DNA of 64,000 bases from Priestia filamentosa (GTDB lineage Bacteria; Bacillota; Bacilli; Bacillales; Bacillaceae_H): positions 992,001-1,056,000 of the forward strand of contig NZ_FXAJ01000002.1 of the NCBI RefSeq assembly GCF_900177535.1, given 5' to 3'. The notes below the pieces were generated by a model. The model saw only the letters and a program-made list of their open reading frames with translations, made no database searches and was not told the DNA's origin. Each line of letters starts with the position of its first letter. Within the stretch, counting starts at the first letter, position 1. The translations under genes and the position numbers were made by a program. Shown here in pieces: positions 15,886 through 24,676 of the stretch.

Positions 15886-16018
15886 TTATACATTCTCGCT
15901 TTCATTTATATGGGATAATTTATTATTGTATCTAACAAGTATATAATCTTAACCTATTATAAGTTACATTGGTGGATAAGAAGATAAAGAGTAGGCCTAT
16001 AAATGAAGGAGCAATTAT

Positions 16019-16402
16019 ATGGAATTTAATAAATTAATACCAGAACTATCAGTGAAAGATATTCAGAAATCAAAAAGATTTTACTTAGATATACTTGGAT
16101 TTCAACTTATTTATGAACGTATAGAGGACCAATTTGCATTTATTTCATTAAATGGTGCTCAGATGATGATTGAGCAATGTAATGGGCATTGGCAAACTGG
16201 TAAACTTGAGTATCCGTATGGTCGAGGAATTAATTTTCAAATTGAGATAGAAAATATAGAAATTCTTTTAGAAAATTTAAAGAAACATAACATTCCACTT
16301 TTTAGGGATCTTATGACAAATTGTTATAGTGGATTTACTCAAAAGGAGTTTATAGTTCAAGACCTCGATGGCTATTTGTTAAGATTTTGCCAGTCATACT
16401 AA
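16019..16402 (+). CDS. VOC family protein (glyoxalase/bleomycin-resistance type)
   Basis: 127 residues, the usual length for a single vicinal-oxygen-chelate domain built from two beta-alpha-beta-beta-beta modules. Hallmarks are ELSVKDIQKSKRFYLDILGF at the N-terminus, AFISLNGAQMMIEQ, GRGINFQIEIENIE at the start of the second module and VQDLDGYLLRF at the end. It resembles bleomycin-resistance proteins, which bind drug as dimers, but the same fold covers many lyases and dioxygenases. AAGGAG lies 7 bases before the ATG. Single-gene unit with a following repeat/terminator. Confidence 0.85.
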   Translation: MEFNKLIPELSVKDIQKSKRFYLDILGFQLIYERIEDQFAFISLNGAQMMIEQCNGHWQTGKLEYPYGRGINFQIEIENIEILLENLKKHNIPLFRDLMTNCYSGFTQKEFIVQDLDGYLLRFCQSY

Positions 16403-16476
16403 GGCGCAATTATTGAATTATTTTTTCTCTTTTGAACATAAAACTATTTTAACTTATATACATGATATATAAAGTT

Positions 16477-16550
16477 GGTTTACATAAAACATATTATAGG
16501 AAATAAAAGCCGTTGGAATCCTTATTTCCAATGGCTTTTTGACTATGTAT
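16477..16550 (+). repeat. Dispersed repeat unit B with terminator
   Basis: GTTTACATAAAACATATTAT (from 16479) followed by AGGAAATAAAAGCC. The hairpin is AAAAGCCGTTGGAA (16505-16518) with TTCCAATGGCTTTT (16526-16539), one mismatch, then a T run. It terminates the VOC gene. Confidence 0.65.
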
Positions 16551-16580
16551 AACTGCAGATTAAAACTTTAGTTTCTCTCT

Positions 16581-16741
16581 TCATATTACCCCTAAAATAG
16601 CAACTATTATAATTGATAAAACTATACTTAATAACAAAGATATAATCCAATCTTTTTTTGCTGTCAGCTTAAAAATTATATTTAAGAATGAACTAATGAA
16701 AAACAAAATAAAAAAACACATAAAAGCATAATAAGTTCCAT
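16581..16741 (-). pseudogene. Small membrane protein, frameshifted
   Basis: ATG at 16739-16741 has a very strong ribosome site (AAGGAGGGGG). The frame reads MELIMLLCVFLFCFSLVHS and then stops. One base away the frame continues as FLNIIFKLTAKKDWIISLLL and SIVLSIIIVAILGVI to TGA at 16581. Joined, this is a 53-residue protein with two membrane helices around a short basic loop. One missing or extra base near 16684 is the simplest explanation. Family not recognised. Confidence 0.55.
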
Positions 16742-16937
16742 TTTCCCCCTCCTTAAATCATCTCCATTTCCTCTCCTTTAAATTCCTTTTACTTCCACTT
16801 TATTAAAAAGTAAACCATAAAGCACTATATATAAACTATACAAACGAAAACCTCGTTGAAGAAAAACAAAGGTTTTAATACCGATTAATTCCTTTTCAAA
16901 CTTCTTTTTTATAAAAAACATAAAAAATAATAAATCT

Positions 16938-16949
16938 GCCCAAACGTAC
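16938..16949 (+). promoter_or_regulatory. YdfI-binding 12-mer upstream of ydfJ
   Basis: GCCCAAACGTAC is a full match to GCCCRAAYGTAC, which I recall as the 12-mer described for YdfI binding before B. subtilis ydfJ. There it is a tandem repeat; only one perfect copy is seen here, 76 bases before the ydfJ start. This supports ydfJ being the target of the convergent ydfHI system. Confidence 0.7.
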
Positions 16950-17024
16950 GTATGCAGCACTAAAATACTTTGTTACGATTTATCTTGTTCAATAGATTGA
17001 TTATAGAATTGAGAGGAGAATGAA

Positions 17025-19247
17025 ATGTCTAGATTGTTATATAAAATAGGTGGCTGGTCTGCCAAACATAAGTTTAAAGTCCTTGGTGGTTGGATTATTA
17101 TAATGATTGCCATCCCAGGAATTGCCTTTTCGATGAAACCAGCGTTCAATGAGGAGATGACCATTCCGGGCACACCTTCTGAAAAAGCAGCTGATATCAT
17201 TTCTAAAGAATTTCCATCTACACCTAATTTCGGGTCGATAAGGATGATTTTCGGTGCTAGTGAGAACGAGAAACTTGATTCAAAAGAGGCTCAAAAAGCT
17301 ATCTCAGATGCGCTTGCTAAAATCTCGCAGGATAAATCAGTAAAATCTATTGCGAATCCTTATGAAGTAGGCACCATCAATAGTGATGCTACTGTTGCCT
17401 ATGCCGATATTACTTATAAAGAAAAAGCTGAAGATATAACTGAAAAAGCTAAAGAACTAGTAAAAGATAGTGCCAAGATGACAGAAGATCAAGGTATTCA
17501 AACAGAATTAAGTGGAGATATTACAGCTTTCAACCTTGAGATTGGAGGCATATCTGAAGTAATCGGAATTGTTATGGCATTTATCGTGTTAATTGTCATG
17601 TTCACTTCATTTCTGATAGCAGGATTACCTATTTTTACTGCTTTAATTGGATTAGCTACAAGCTTAGGAATTACATTTTTAGCTACTAATTTCTTCGATA
17701 TCTCGTCCGTAAGTATGACACTATCCATTATGGTTGGTTTAGCAGTGGGTATAGACTATGCATTATTTATTTTCTCTAAGCACAGACAACAGCTATCTGA
17801 AGACATAGATATTCATGAATCAATTGCCCGAGCAACGGGAACAGCTGGGGGAGCTGTTTTATTTGCTGGTTTGACTGTAATGGTAGCGCTCTGCGGTTTA
17901 ACTGTAGTTGGCGTACCATTTCTCGCAGTCATGGGTTTAACAGCAGCTATCAGTGTTTTAATGGCCATGCTTATCTCTATTACGTTAGTTCCAGCTGTTT
18001 TAGGTTGGATAGGAAAGAGGATGAAACCTAATCAGAATAGGTCGGGCATTTTTCGATTTATTACAAAAGGAAGAGAAAAGAGACAAAAGCAATCAACCAA
18101 CTGGTGGGGAAGATTCCTCAAACGTCAGCCATTGTTGATTACTATTATTAGTATTTTACTTCTATTGACTATTAGTGTACCTGCCCTTCATCTAAGATTA
18201 GGTCTTCCAGATGATGGAATGAAAGCTGAAGACACGCCAGAAAGACAAGCTTATGATTTAATGGCAGAAGGGTTCGGTAAAGGAGTTAATGGTCCACTCG
18301 TTGCCTTGATTGATGCATCTAATACAAATGGAAATAAAATAGATGTGATCAATACAATTGCTAAAAAATTAACAGAATTAGACAATGTGTCTAGTGCAAC
18401 TCCCCCCGTACCAAGTGAAAGTGGAGACTACGCAATTGTCAATATCACACCTAAAACTGGACCTAACGATGAAGAGACGACAAACTTAGTACATGATATT
18501 CGAGATATTACGGCATCAGATAGCAAAGGTAGTCCACACATATATGTGACGGGTATGACTGCAATTAATATTGATATAGCCGAAAAACTAAATGACGCTA
18601 TACCGTTATTTGCTGGTTTAATTGTAGGATTTGCTTTCTTACTACTGTTAGTTGTATTCCGATCTTTACTCGTTCCACTGACTGCAGTACTAGGTTTCCT
18701 ATTAACTATGACGGCTACGCTAGGATTTGCGGTCTTCATTTTACAGGATGGTTATTTGGGTAAATTATTCGGAATTCCAGCAGAAGGACCTATTTTAGCC
18801 TTCCTACCCATTCTTGTAATAGGTATCTTGTTTGGTCTTGCTATGGACTATCAAGTCTTCCTTGTTAGCCGTATGAGAGAGGAATACGTGAGCACAGGAA
18901 ATGCAAGAAAATCTGTTCAAGCTGGTATCAAGTTCAGTGGCCCTGTTGTTACAGCTGCTGGATTAATTATGATTTTCGTGTTTGCGGGCTTTATATTCGC
19001 AGGGGACGTAATGATTAAATCAATGGGATTAGCTCTCGCATTTGGTGTTTTATTTGATGCTTTTGTTGTTAGATTGACCATCATCCCAGGTCTTATGATA
19101 CTTATGGGTAAAGCATCTTGGTACTTACCAAAATGGTTAGATAAAATTATTCCAAATGTGGATATTGAAGGACATAAATTAAACGAAGTACTCAAAAAAG
19201 AAGCAAGCGAAAAAGGAAAAAAGCATAGCTTAAGTTATGACAAGTAA
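17025..19247 (+). CDS. ydfJ: MMPL/RND family transporter YdfJ
   Basis: 740-residue MMPL-type RND transporter, matching YdfJ in size and context. The N-terminal helix (about residues 18-35) is followed by an extracellular domain. Then comes the first bundle of helices (about 175-330) with GLAVGIDYALFIFSKHR, a second extracellular domain (about 390-520) and a second helix bundle with GILFGLAMDYQVFLVSRMRE. The GxxxDY(A/Q) motifs of helices 4 and 10 carry the proton-relay Asp-Tyr pair. Such pumps export lipophilic substrates or antibiotics. GAGAGGAG lies 7 bases before the ATG. Convergent ydfI/ydfH follow beyond two terminators. Confidence 0.93.
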   Translation: MSRLLYKIGGWSAKHKFKVLGGWIIIMIAIPGIAFSMKPAFNEEMTIPGTPSEKAADIISKEFPSTPNFGSIRMIFGASENEKLDSKEAQKAISDALAKISQDKSVKSIANPYEVGTINSDATVAYADITYKEKAEDITEKAKELVKDSAKMTEDQGIQTELSGDITAFNLEIGGISEVIGIVMAFIVLIVMFTSFLIAGLPIFTALIGLATSLGITFLATNFFDISSVSMTLSIMVGLAVGIDYALFIFSKHRQQLSEDIDIHESIARATGTAGGAVLFAGLTVMVALCGLTVVGVPFLAVMGLTAAISVLMAMLISITLVPAVLGWIGKRMKPNQNRSGIFRFITKGREKRQKQSTNWWGRFLKRQPLLITIISILLLLTISVPALHLRLGLPDDGMKAEDTPERQAYDLMAEGFGKGVNGPLVALIDASNTNGNKIDVINTIAKKLTELDNVSSATPPVPSESGDYAIVNITPKTGPNDEETTNLVHDIRDITASDSKGSPHIYVTGMTAINIDIAEKLNDAIPLFAGLIVGFAFLLLLVVFRSLLVPLTAVLGFLLTMTATLGFAVFILQDGYLGKLFGIPAEGPILAFLPILVIGILFGLAMDYQVFLVSRMREEYVSTGNARKSVQAGIKFSGPVVTAAGLIMIFVFAGFIFAGDVMIKSMGLALAFGVLFDAFVVRLTIIPGLMILMGKASWYLPKWLDKIIPNVDIEGHKLNEVLKKEASEKGKKHSLSYDK

Positions 19248-19253
19248 TAAGGA

Positions 19254-19285
19254 GACCTCTACCTGGTGTAGAGGTCTTTTTATTA
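19254..19285 (+). terminator. Terminator after ydfJ
   Basis: GACCTCTAC (19254-19262) and GTAGAGGTC (19268-19276) with a 5-base loop, then TTTTTATT. Confidence 0.93.
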
Positions 19286-19453
19286 CCTGCTTCATTATTT
19301 TTACTTACTGATATTCCAGAAATCTATTTTAAACATTTCTAACTTTTTATTGGAGGAACTGTAGTGATACTTATGATTATTTATTCAGTGAATCTTAGCT
19401 TTCTATATGTATTATTTATAATAACCTTAAAAAGAAAATCATAGTTAAGTCAC

Positions 19454-19486
19454 AAAAAGAAGAGATGAATCATCTCTTCTTTTTTC
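19454..19486. terminator. Terminator of ydfHI
   Basis: An almost perfect palindrome AAAAAGAAGAGATGA / TCATCTCTTCTTTTT. Flanking A and T runs let it work in both directions; it ends the minus-strand ydfHI unit. Confidence 0.85.
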
Positions 19487-19506
19487 TTTGCGAGTCCGCG
19501 TTCACT

Positions 19507-20151
19507 TTATAAATGAATGATACCGGATTGAATGGCTACAGCTACAGCTTCAGTTCTTGAATCAACTCCTAATTTATTATAGATACTGGTTAATTTAGAC
19601 TTTACTGTTCTCTCTGCAATCCCTATGTCATAAGCAATTTCTCTACTTGTAGAACCATGTGCAACAGCTTGTAAAATGGTCATTTCTCTTGGTGTTAACA
19701 TTATCTTAGCTTTACTTTGCTCTTTTCGAAGTTTTGTCTTATAGTTTTGAATTCGCTCTGTGATTTCAGGTTGTAGCAAAGTCTCTCCCCTAATGGCTGA
19801 ATCGATGGATTCAAATAAAGTATCTATACCTGTATCCTTTAATAAATACCCCTTCGCTCCTGCTTCAATTCCTTCCATCATCAATTGATCCTCGTTATAA
19901 GTAGTAAGGATAACAATAGGGATTTCAGGATTTGTTCTTCTTATTTCCTTAATGGCTTCTAATCCACTCATTACTGGCATATACAAGTCCATTAAAATGA
20001 CATCTGGCTTTAGTTTTTCTACTAGATCAATAGCCATTCTCCCATTTTCGGCTTCCCCTACAATTACATATTTATCACTTGTTTCAATAAGTAGTTTAAG
20101 ACCCTCTCTCACTACAAGGTGATCATCTACAATTAATATTCTATGTTGCAT
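19507..20151 (-). CDS. ydfI: NarL/LuxR-type response regulator YdfI
   Basis: 214-residue response regulator. The receiver domain (residues 1-120) has the acidic pair in IVDDH, the phospho-acceptor aspartate in VILMDLYMP, T in VILTTYN and K in YLLKD. The C-terminal LuxR-type helix-turn-helix has LTPREMTILQAVAHGSTSRE and AERTVKSKLTSIYNKLGV. Length equals B. subtilis YdfI (about 213). The start codon abuts the stop of the kinase gene, so the two are co-transcribed, and the exporter gene ydfJ lies convergently. It probably activates ydfJ through the 12-mer at 16938. Confidence 0.93.
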   Translation of the reverse strand: MQHRILIVDDHLVVREGLKLLIETSDKYVIVGEAENGRMAIDLVEKLKPDVILMDLYMPVMSGLEAIKEIRRTNPEIPIVILTTYNEDQLMMEGIEAGAKGYLLKDTGIDTLFESIDSAIRGETLLQPEITERIQNYKTKLRKEQSKAKIMLTPREMTILQAVAHGSTSREIAYDIGIAERTVKSKLTSIYNKLGVDSRTEAVAVAIQSGIIHL

Positions 20152-21348
20152 TTACTCAGCTCCTTGCAGTGGGATGTTAATTTGTACATTTGTTCCTTTA
20201 TCCTTCTTACTATCAATGTCTACTTTTCCTCCTATAATACGTACTCTTTCTCGAATACCTAACAAGCCATAATGACCATCCTTGTTTATTTTCATATCAG
20301 TATTAAAACCGATCCCATCATCTTTCACTGAAATGAAAAGAACCTTTTCCTTTTCTTCAATCCTTATCCAAATATTTGTGGCTTTTGCATGACGTGCTAT
20401 GTTTGATAAACATTCGCTTATAACACGTAAACAGTGTTCTGATATCGTACTGGAAAGCTGTTGCATCACCCTGAATTCAAAATGACATTCTAGTCCGGTT
20501 GCAACAGTAAAATGCTGTACTTCCTCTATAATAGATTGTTGGAAGTCGTACTTTTCTTTAGTATTCAGGCGTAAATTATCAATCGTTAATCGAGCATCAG
20601 CTAATAATTCACTCACTCTCTTCATAGATTGCACGATAATTTCTTTTGCTCTTTGATCATTTCCCTTAGTGAGGTAGACATTCGTTGCTTCTAATTGCAT
20701 TTTTAGTCCAGCCATCCCTTGTGCTAATGTGTCATGTAAATCCCTTGCCATCCTTTGACGCTCGTTATGTAGCGTGAGCCGTTCAACTTGTTGGTGAGCC
20801 AATTCAACTTCTTCTAACATATACTGTGTCCGTATTCTAGCATTAACCTGGTTAAAGAATATGACCGCATAAGACACAATAATCACCATGGTAGGTAGTG
20901 TAATAAGCAAAAATGTATCAATGATTTCAAGAGGGACCATAACTAATGTATTTATCGTGAATAAAACAAGAATCATCAAAAATAGATAGTTTTTTTTGCG
21001 TCCTGTGGTTCCTATTGCTTGGCCAACTAATAAGGGATAAAGAGTAATGATTATTACAGGAATATCTTGTGTGAAAAAAGCACTGATATATACGATGAAT
21101 GACTGCAAGACAAAATACATCCAAAATCTCCCTGGTAAAAATAAATTAGAATAACAATAGATAGTTGTAAAGAGTAAGATGAGTATTGTAAAAATTACAT
21201 ATTGCTCGATTGCAGGCACGGTTTTAATTTTTAATATTAAAGATACAGTATAAGCTATTACTATCCATATTAGTCCAGGTAATCTCGCAGCAATCATGTT
21301 GTTATATTCTTTCTCATTCGGTGTTTTATCGTAAGATGGACTGTTCAT
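20152..21348 (-). CDS. ydfH: Sensor histidine kinase YdfH
   Basis: 398-residue NarX/DesK-type kinase. The N-terminal half has five or six membrane helices (about residues 18-175) and no large extracellular domain, suggesting sensing within the membrane. The HisKA_3 dimerisation motif ERQRMARDLHDTLAQGMAGL has the phosphorylated histidine, and the ATPase domain has HCLRVISECLSNIARHA, DDGIGFN and GHYGLLGIRERV. It matches YdfH in length and in pairing with YdfI. An envelope or drug signal is likely but unknown. A TGCCC..GGGCA dyad lies upstream. Confidence 0.92.
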   Translation of the reverse strand: MNSPSYDKTPNEKEYNNMIAARLPGLIWIVIAYTVSLILKIKTVPAIEQYVIFTILILLFTTIYCYSNLFLPGRFWMYFVLQSFIVYISAFFTQDIPVIIITLYPLLVGQAIGTTGRKKNYLFLMILVLFTINTLVMVPLEIIDTFLLITLPTMVIIVSYAVIFFNQVNARIRTQYMLEEVELAHQQVERLTLHNERQRMARDLHDTLAQGMAGLKMQLEATNVYLTKGNDQRAKEIIVQSMKRVSELLADARLTIDNLRLNTKEKYDFQQSIIEEVQHFTVATGLECHFEFRVMQQLSSTISEHCLRVISECLSNIARHAKATNIWIRIEEKEKVLFISVKDDGIGFNTDMKINKDGHYGLLGIRERVRIIGGKVDIDSKKDKGTNVQINIPLQGAE

Positions 21349-21400
21349 AACTACTCACTTCCTTTAGTATTAAACATAATATAAATTCTCTGCTTATATA

Positions 21401-21414
21401 TGCCCTTATGGGCA
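21401..21414. promoter_or_regulatory. TGCCC-GGGCA dyad before ydfH
   Basis: TGCCCTTATGGGCA, a palindrome 52 bases upstream of the ydfH start in a 377-base gap that otherwise holds repeat unit C. GCCC is also the start of the YdfI 12-mer, so autoregulation is conceivable. Confidence 0.35.
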
Positions 21415-21654
21415 AACAAAATTTCTTGTGTGTTGCCCCTCATATTCAAGAAAGAAAGCTTGCCACACTGGACCTTTTAATTATACGTTTTCCACTTTTT
21501 TATTAAACAATGGGAACTTAATTTCTGTTTATATAAATGCTTATTTTAATTGAGAACTTTAAAAATATAACCATATGGCCTAATAGTCACTATATGATTT
21601 TAAATAAGTATGCATAAAAGCAAAAGGAAATTTCAAATTTTTAATGCAAAAAAT

Positions 21655-21722
21655 GAAGTTAACATAATAGATTTTATCGGAAATAAATAGAGGAGAGCTT
21701 TTGTAGTAAAAACTCTCCTCTG
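21655..21722. repeat. Dispersed repeat unit C with hairpin
   Basis: GAAGTTAACATAATAGATTT followed by TATCGGAAATAAA, then AGAGGAGAG (21689-21697) pairing with CTCTCCTCT (21713-21721). It lies right behind the rlmA-like gene on the other strand and can serve as its terminator. Confidence 0.55.
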
Positions 21723-21725
21723 CTA

Positions 21726-22631
21726 TTATTTCAATTTTTTCATTTTCTTTGTACCAATCAATACTTCTAAATCAACGGTTATATGGTAAACATCCTTCTC
21801 CATAAACGAGTTCATTTTGTCTTTCTTCACAGCCCATGTCAAAGGCGTCATTCTCAGCAACGATTGTATAGAAGGTTTATTTAATATCACTTTATAATCC
21901 AAGCTTAAACGACCTAGCAAATTGAAACTTTCTTTAAATCGTTCAACTGTTTCTTTATTAGAATAAGATTGCTTTTCAGCTTCATTAAAAAAGGCTTCTC
22001 TTAATTCTTTTAAATATCCCTTTTGAGGAACAACCTTAATGATTACTCCGTCATCTTTTAACAGTCGGTTGAATTCCCCATAATTTGAAGGAGACAAAAT
22101 ATTGAGGATAACATTAAACTGTTTATCTTTAAAAGGTGTATTTGCAAGATCAGCAACCACCCAAACCTTATGGCTATAACTTCGAGAAGCTACTAAGATA
22201 CCCTCTTTAGAGATATCAATACCTACCCCTATAACATCCTTATCCTTATAAGAGCTCAGTATATTACAGACAGTAGATAAATGAGAACCTTCACCACATC
22301 CCATATCAAGTATAGATAGGTTTTCTTTTTTTACATCGATCTCTTTATTTATAGCATGAACAATGGTTTGACTTAGGGGTTCAAAAAATTTGTCATCTAC
22401 CATAAGTTTTTTTCGAGCTTCAAAAAGTTCTTTATTATATTTTGTTTTTATTGGATGATTCATCAAGTTGAGATACCCATGTTTAGCAAAATCAAAGGTA
22501 TGATTATGTGAACAAATTAAACTTTTAAATTCAAAAACTTCCATAGGTGAATCACAAATAGGACATTTGAAAATGTGTTCAAAATGGCCTACATATTGTA
22601 CATTCTTTCTTTTTTTATTCTTTCCAGTCAA
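21726..22631 (-). CDS. RlmA-like 23S rRNA guanine-N1 methyltransferase
   Basis: About 301 residues. The N-terminal zinc site FKCPICDSPM...SLICSHNHTFD has three cysteines and a histidine, as in RlmA/TlrB enzymes, which methylate guanine 745 or 748 of 23S rRNA helix 35. The SAM-binding motif I is LSILDMGCGEGSHLS, followed by GVGIDISKEGI and motif IV NILSPSNYGEF. Loss or change of this methylation affects macrolide and lincosamide response. A TTG start at 22629-22631 is preferred because GAGGTG lies 6 bases upstream; the ATG at 22649 has no ribosome site. B. subtilis YxjB is the nearest named relative. Confidence 0.85.
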   Translation of the reverse strand: MTGKNKKRKNVQYVGHFEHIFKCPICDSPMEVFEFKSLICSHNHTFDFAKHGYLNLMNHPIKTKYNKELFEARKKLMVDDKFFEPLSQTIVHAINKEIDVKKENLSILDMGCGEGSHLSTVCNILSSYKDKDVIGVGIDISKEGILVASRSYSHKVWVVADLANTPFKDKQFNVILNILSPSNYGEFNRLLKDDGVIIKVVPQKGYLKELREAFFNEAEKQSYSNKETVERFKESFNLLGRLSLDYKVILNKPSIQSLLRMTPLTWAVKKDKMNSFMEKDVYHITVDLEVLIGTKKMKKLK

Positions 22632-22695
22632 AGAAGACACCTCATTCATTCGTTTTATAGATAAATGAAAAAGGCATAGACAAATAAACCCACAG

Positions 22696-22716
22696 CATAT
22701 TTTTTAAAAAAATATG
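22696..22716. other. Perfect 21-bp AT palindrome
   Basis: CATATTTTTT and AAAAAATATG flank one central base, upstream of the rlmA-like gene. It could be an operator or a cruciform-prone site. Nothing else is recognised from 22717 to 22905. Confidence 0.4.
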
Positions 22717-22904
22717 AGTCGGTTGTAAAAGTAGTCTATACCTCTCATTATCTATAGCGCATGAATTGAATAATCATAGTAAAGAACTCCTTTGAAATTT
22801 AAGAATGGGATTTACCCCAATAGACATATTAACAATTTGTCGTAGTAATAGCAAATAATTATTAACATATACCTGAGAGTTCAGTAATATATACGCTATT
22901 CATT

Positions 22905-22981
22905 TTTAGTTTACATAAAACATGCTCCAGGCAGAAAAAAATCGCAAACCTGTTTAATAAAAAACGATTTGGATCTTTTCC
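22905..22981 (+). repeat. Dispersed repeat unit D, degenerate hairpin
   Basis: TTTTTAGTTTACATAAAACA (22904-22923) followed by TGCTCCAGGCAGAAAAAAATCG and an imperfect stem (AAAAAATCG with CGATTTGGATCTTTT). Same core as units A, B and E. No gene reads into it. Confidence 0.5.
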
Positions 22982-23076
22982 CCAATATGAACGAGCATAA
23001 CTCCCCTATCCATTAATTACCTCCCAATTCTACAAAAAGGAAATATAACCATATAATTCGCAAAGTGAACGACCTT

Positions 23077-23095
23077 AAAAGTGTACTTTTACGGA
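23077..23095. repeat. AAGT-TACTTTTA palindromic repeat, copy 2
   Basis: AAAAGTGTACTTTTACGGA, preceded by CAAAGTGAACGACCTT. The copy at 24677 is preceded by TAAAGTGCACGTCCAT, so similarity extends over about 36 bases. Confidence 0.45.
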
Positions 23096-23238
23096 TATTT
23101 CCTTTTAATGTGAAGTATATAGATAAAAATAAACAAAAATTCTAATATAACTTGTAGTTTATTACCAATTTAGGAACATATGTGATATTATTGTGAAATT
23201 GTTTAATATATAAAGTTTTAGTTATAAAGGAGAAAAAG

Positions 23239-23781
23239 ATGAAGAAACTTTTAAAAATTACGTCCCTCACTTTATTAGCACTTATTGTAGTCGGATTTTT
23301 TGTTCTTAAATTAATGTACAATCCTAGTGAGCAAGAAGCACAGAATGAAGACTCAAAATCTATTGAAACGACTAAACAGGAGAATCCAGAAAACTCTCAA
23401 GTTGCAGATGAAAACACTAATAAAAAGACTCATGAACAAGAGAAAGCATTTGAAGTTCCTGAAAATCCTACAGGAACAGACATTGAGAGCATTATGCATA
23501 AGATGACTCACCAGAAAGTAAGAGCTGAAAGAAAAACGGGAGCCGTAAGAATGACTCCAGAATCTATAGACGAAGTTATTGAGTTAATTAACAACGTTCA
23601 ACCATCTAATAGTCAAGAGCTTTTAAAAATGGCTAATCATTGGAAGAACGGTAATTATGAACATATTATTGAGGAACATAACTACTTTTGGAATCGTGAA
23701 GGTGGAGGCGTGGGAAAAGCTTATGGACGCCTGACTGTAACAGAAGAAACTGAATTTATTCAGCAAAATTTTTTAAGGTAA
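23239..23781 (+). CDS. DUF6241 membrane-anchored protein
   Basis: 180-residue protein with one N-terminal membrane anchor (about residues 5-27). A Gln/Glu/Asn-rich low-complexity linker (28-75) follows, then a C-terminal domain with SIMHKMTHQKVRAERKTGAV, MTPESIDEVIELINNV and HNYFWNREGGGVGKAYGRLT. The MxHQKVxAE and HNxxWxxxGGxxGKAxG patterns are those of DUF6241, a Bacillus-specific family of unknown function. AAAGGAG precedes the ATG. The protein should sit outside the membrane, tethered. A 30-bp palindrome and a terminator follow. Confidence 0.8.
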   Translation: MKKLLKITSLTLLALIVVGFFVLKLMYNPSEQEAQNEDSKSIETTKQENPENSQVADENTNKKTHEQEKAFEVPENPTGTDIESIMHKMTHQKVRAERKTGAVRMTPESIDEVIELINNVQPSNSQELLKMANHWKNGNYEHIIEEHNYFWNREGGGVGKAYGRLTVTEETEFIQQNFLR

Positions 23782-23790
23782 AAAAGGCTC

Positions 23791-23820
23791 AATAATATAG
23801 TTTATATAAACTATATTATT
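23791..23820. other. Perfect 30-bp palindrome
   Basis: Bases 23791-23820 equal their own reverse complement; each arm is AATAATATAGTTTAT. It is entirely A/T except for one G and one C. It lies 10 bases after the DUF6241 stop and just before a conventional terminator, whose sequence is unrelated. Confidence 0.8.
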
Positions 23821-23826
23821 AGCATT

Positions 23827-23872
23827 AAAAAAGAGCAAACCTGTCGTTTACCAACGGGTTTGCTCTTTTATT
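23827..23872 (+). terminator. Terminator after DUF6241 gene
   Basis: AAAAAGAGCAAACCTGT and ACGGGTTTGCTCTTTT form a stem of about 13 pairs with flanking A and T runs. Confidence 0.9.
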
Positions 23873-23942
23873 AAGATTCACTTTTACAACTCCATTGTGT
23901 ACAAATAATACTATAGAATGTTCTTTCCACCTTATATCCTAT

Positions 23943-24392
23943 TTAGTAATGATAATCAAATTTCATTTTGCTCTCTTGATCCTTAAAATCGTAATCTAAT
24001 GTTTTAGTGATTCGTTCATAATTCATCTTAATTTGAATTTGTTCGTCGTTTTTCCACGTGATTTCATACATTTCCTTCACATTACTTGCCAAATGATTCG
24101 CAATATCTACGGTTTCTACTCGTTCTGTATGATAATACTTGTTCTCAAAATAAATTTCTATTTTCTCAGGACTAGCATAAAGACTATTTCCAATTTGAAC
24201 AAGTTTTACACTATTGATTTGATTTGGAGACGAAGATTCTAAAAATGTGGTTTTCTTATAACCACTCCAGTAAATATAATAGGCACAGCAGGAGGCTAAC
24301 AGTATGATGATTATCAAGAGGATTATAGGGAATTTCTTTCTGTTGTGAACTTTCGTTTCTTGATGATTTAGGGTAATGGGGTAACACTCCAA
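23943..24392 (-). CDS. DUF5412-like membrane-anchored protein
   Basis: 149 residues with one membrane helix at about residues 22-44 and an extracytoplasmic domain containing SSPNQINSVKLVQIG, SPEKIEIYFENKYYH and YEITWKNDEQIQIKMN. The SPN...V, I.I.Y and V.WKND pattern resembles DUF5412, a family of unknown function in bacilli. The start is TTG (24390-24392) without a clear ribosome site, so the N-terminus is uncertain. It faces the DUF6241 gene tail to tail across a shared terminator. Family assignment is tentative. Confidence 0.6.
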   Translation of the reverse strand: MECYPITLNHQETKVHNRKKFPIILLIIIILLASCCAYYIYWSGYKKTTFLESSSPNQINSVKLVQIGNSLYASPEKIEIYFENKYYHTERVETVDIANHLASNVKEMYEITWKNDEQIQIKMNYERITKTLDYDFKDQESKMKFDYHY

Positions 24393-24676
24393 TCTTTAAG
24401 GGAATATCTTTTGAAAATTATATCTTAGATACGATGAGATCGAAAGAGGGTACCAACCTTATATTAACATATTCCCCGAAAGAATTTCTTTTCATCTAAG
24501 ATAATGGATGATAAATAATTCTCCGAAATGTCAAGCCACCAAACATCCACCTGTAAGTACACTTATTCATAAAAAAATCATTATTTTCCTTCAACTACTT
24601 CATTACTTACTTTTACTTACCTTGTGATTCCATAAAAAGTGAACTCAAACAGATAGTTCATAAAGTGCACGTCCAT

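Noticed and set aside
16778-16960. 60-codon minus-strand ORF upstream of ydfJ
   Set aside because: GTG start without a ribosome site, no family, and it overlaps the YdfI 12-mer and the ydfJ promoter region.
23061-23095. ComK box in the AAAA-GTGTAC-TTTT repeat
   Set aside because: The spacing between A4 and T4 is six bases, not the five of a ComK box, and no paired second box is present.
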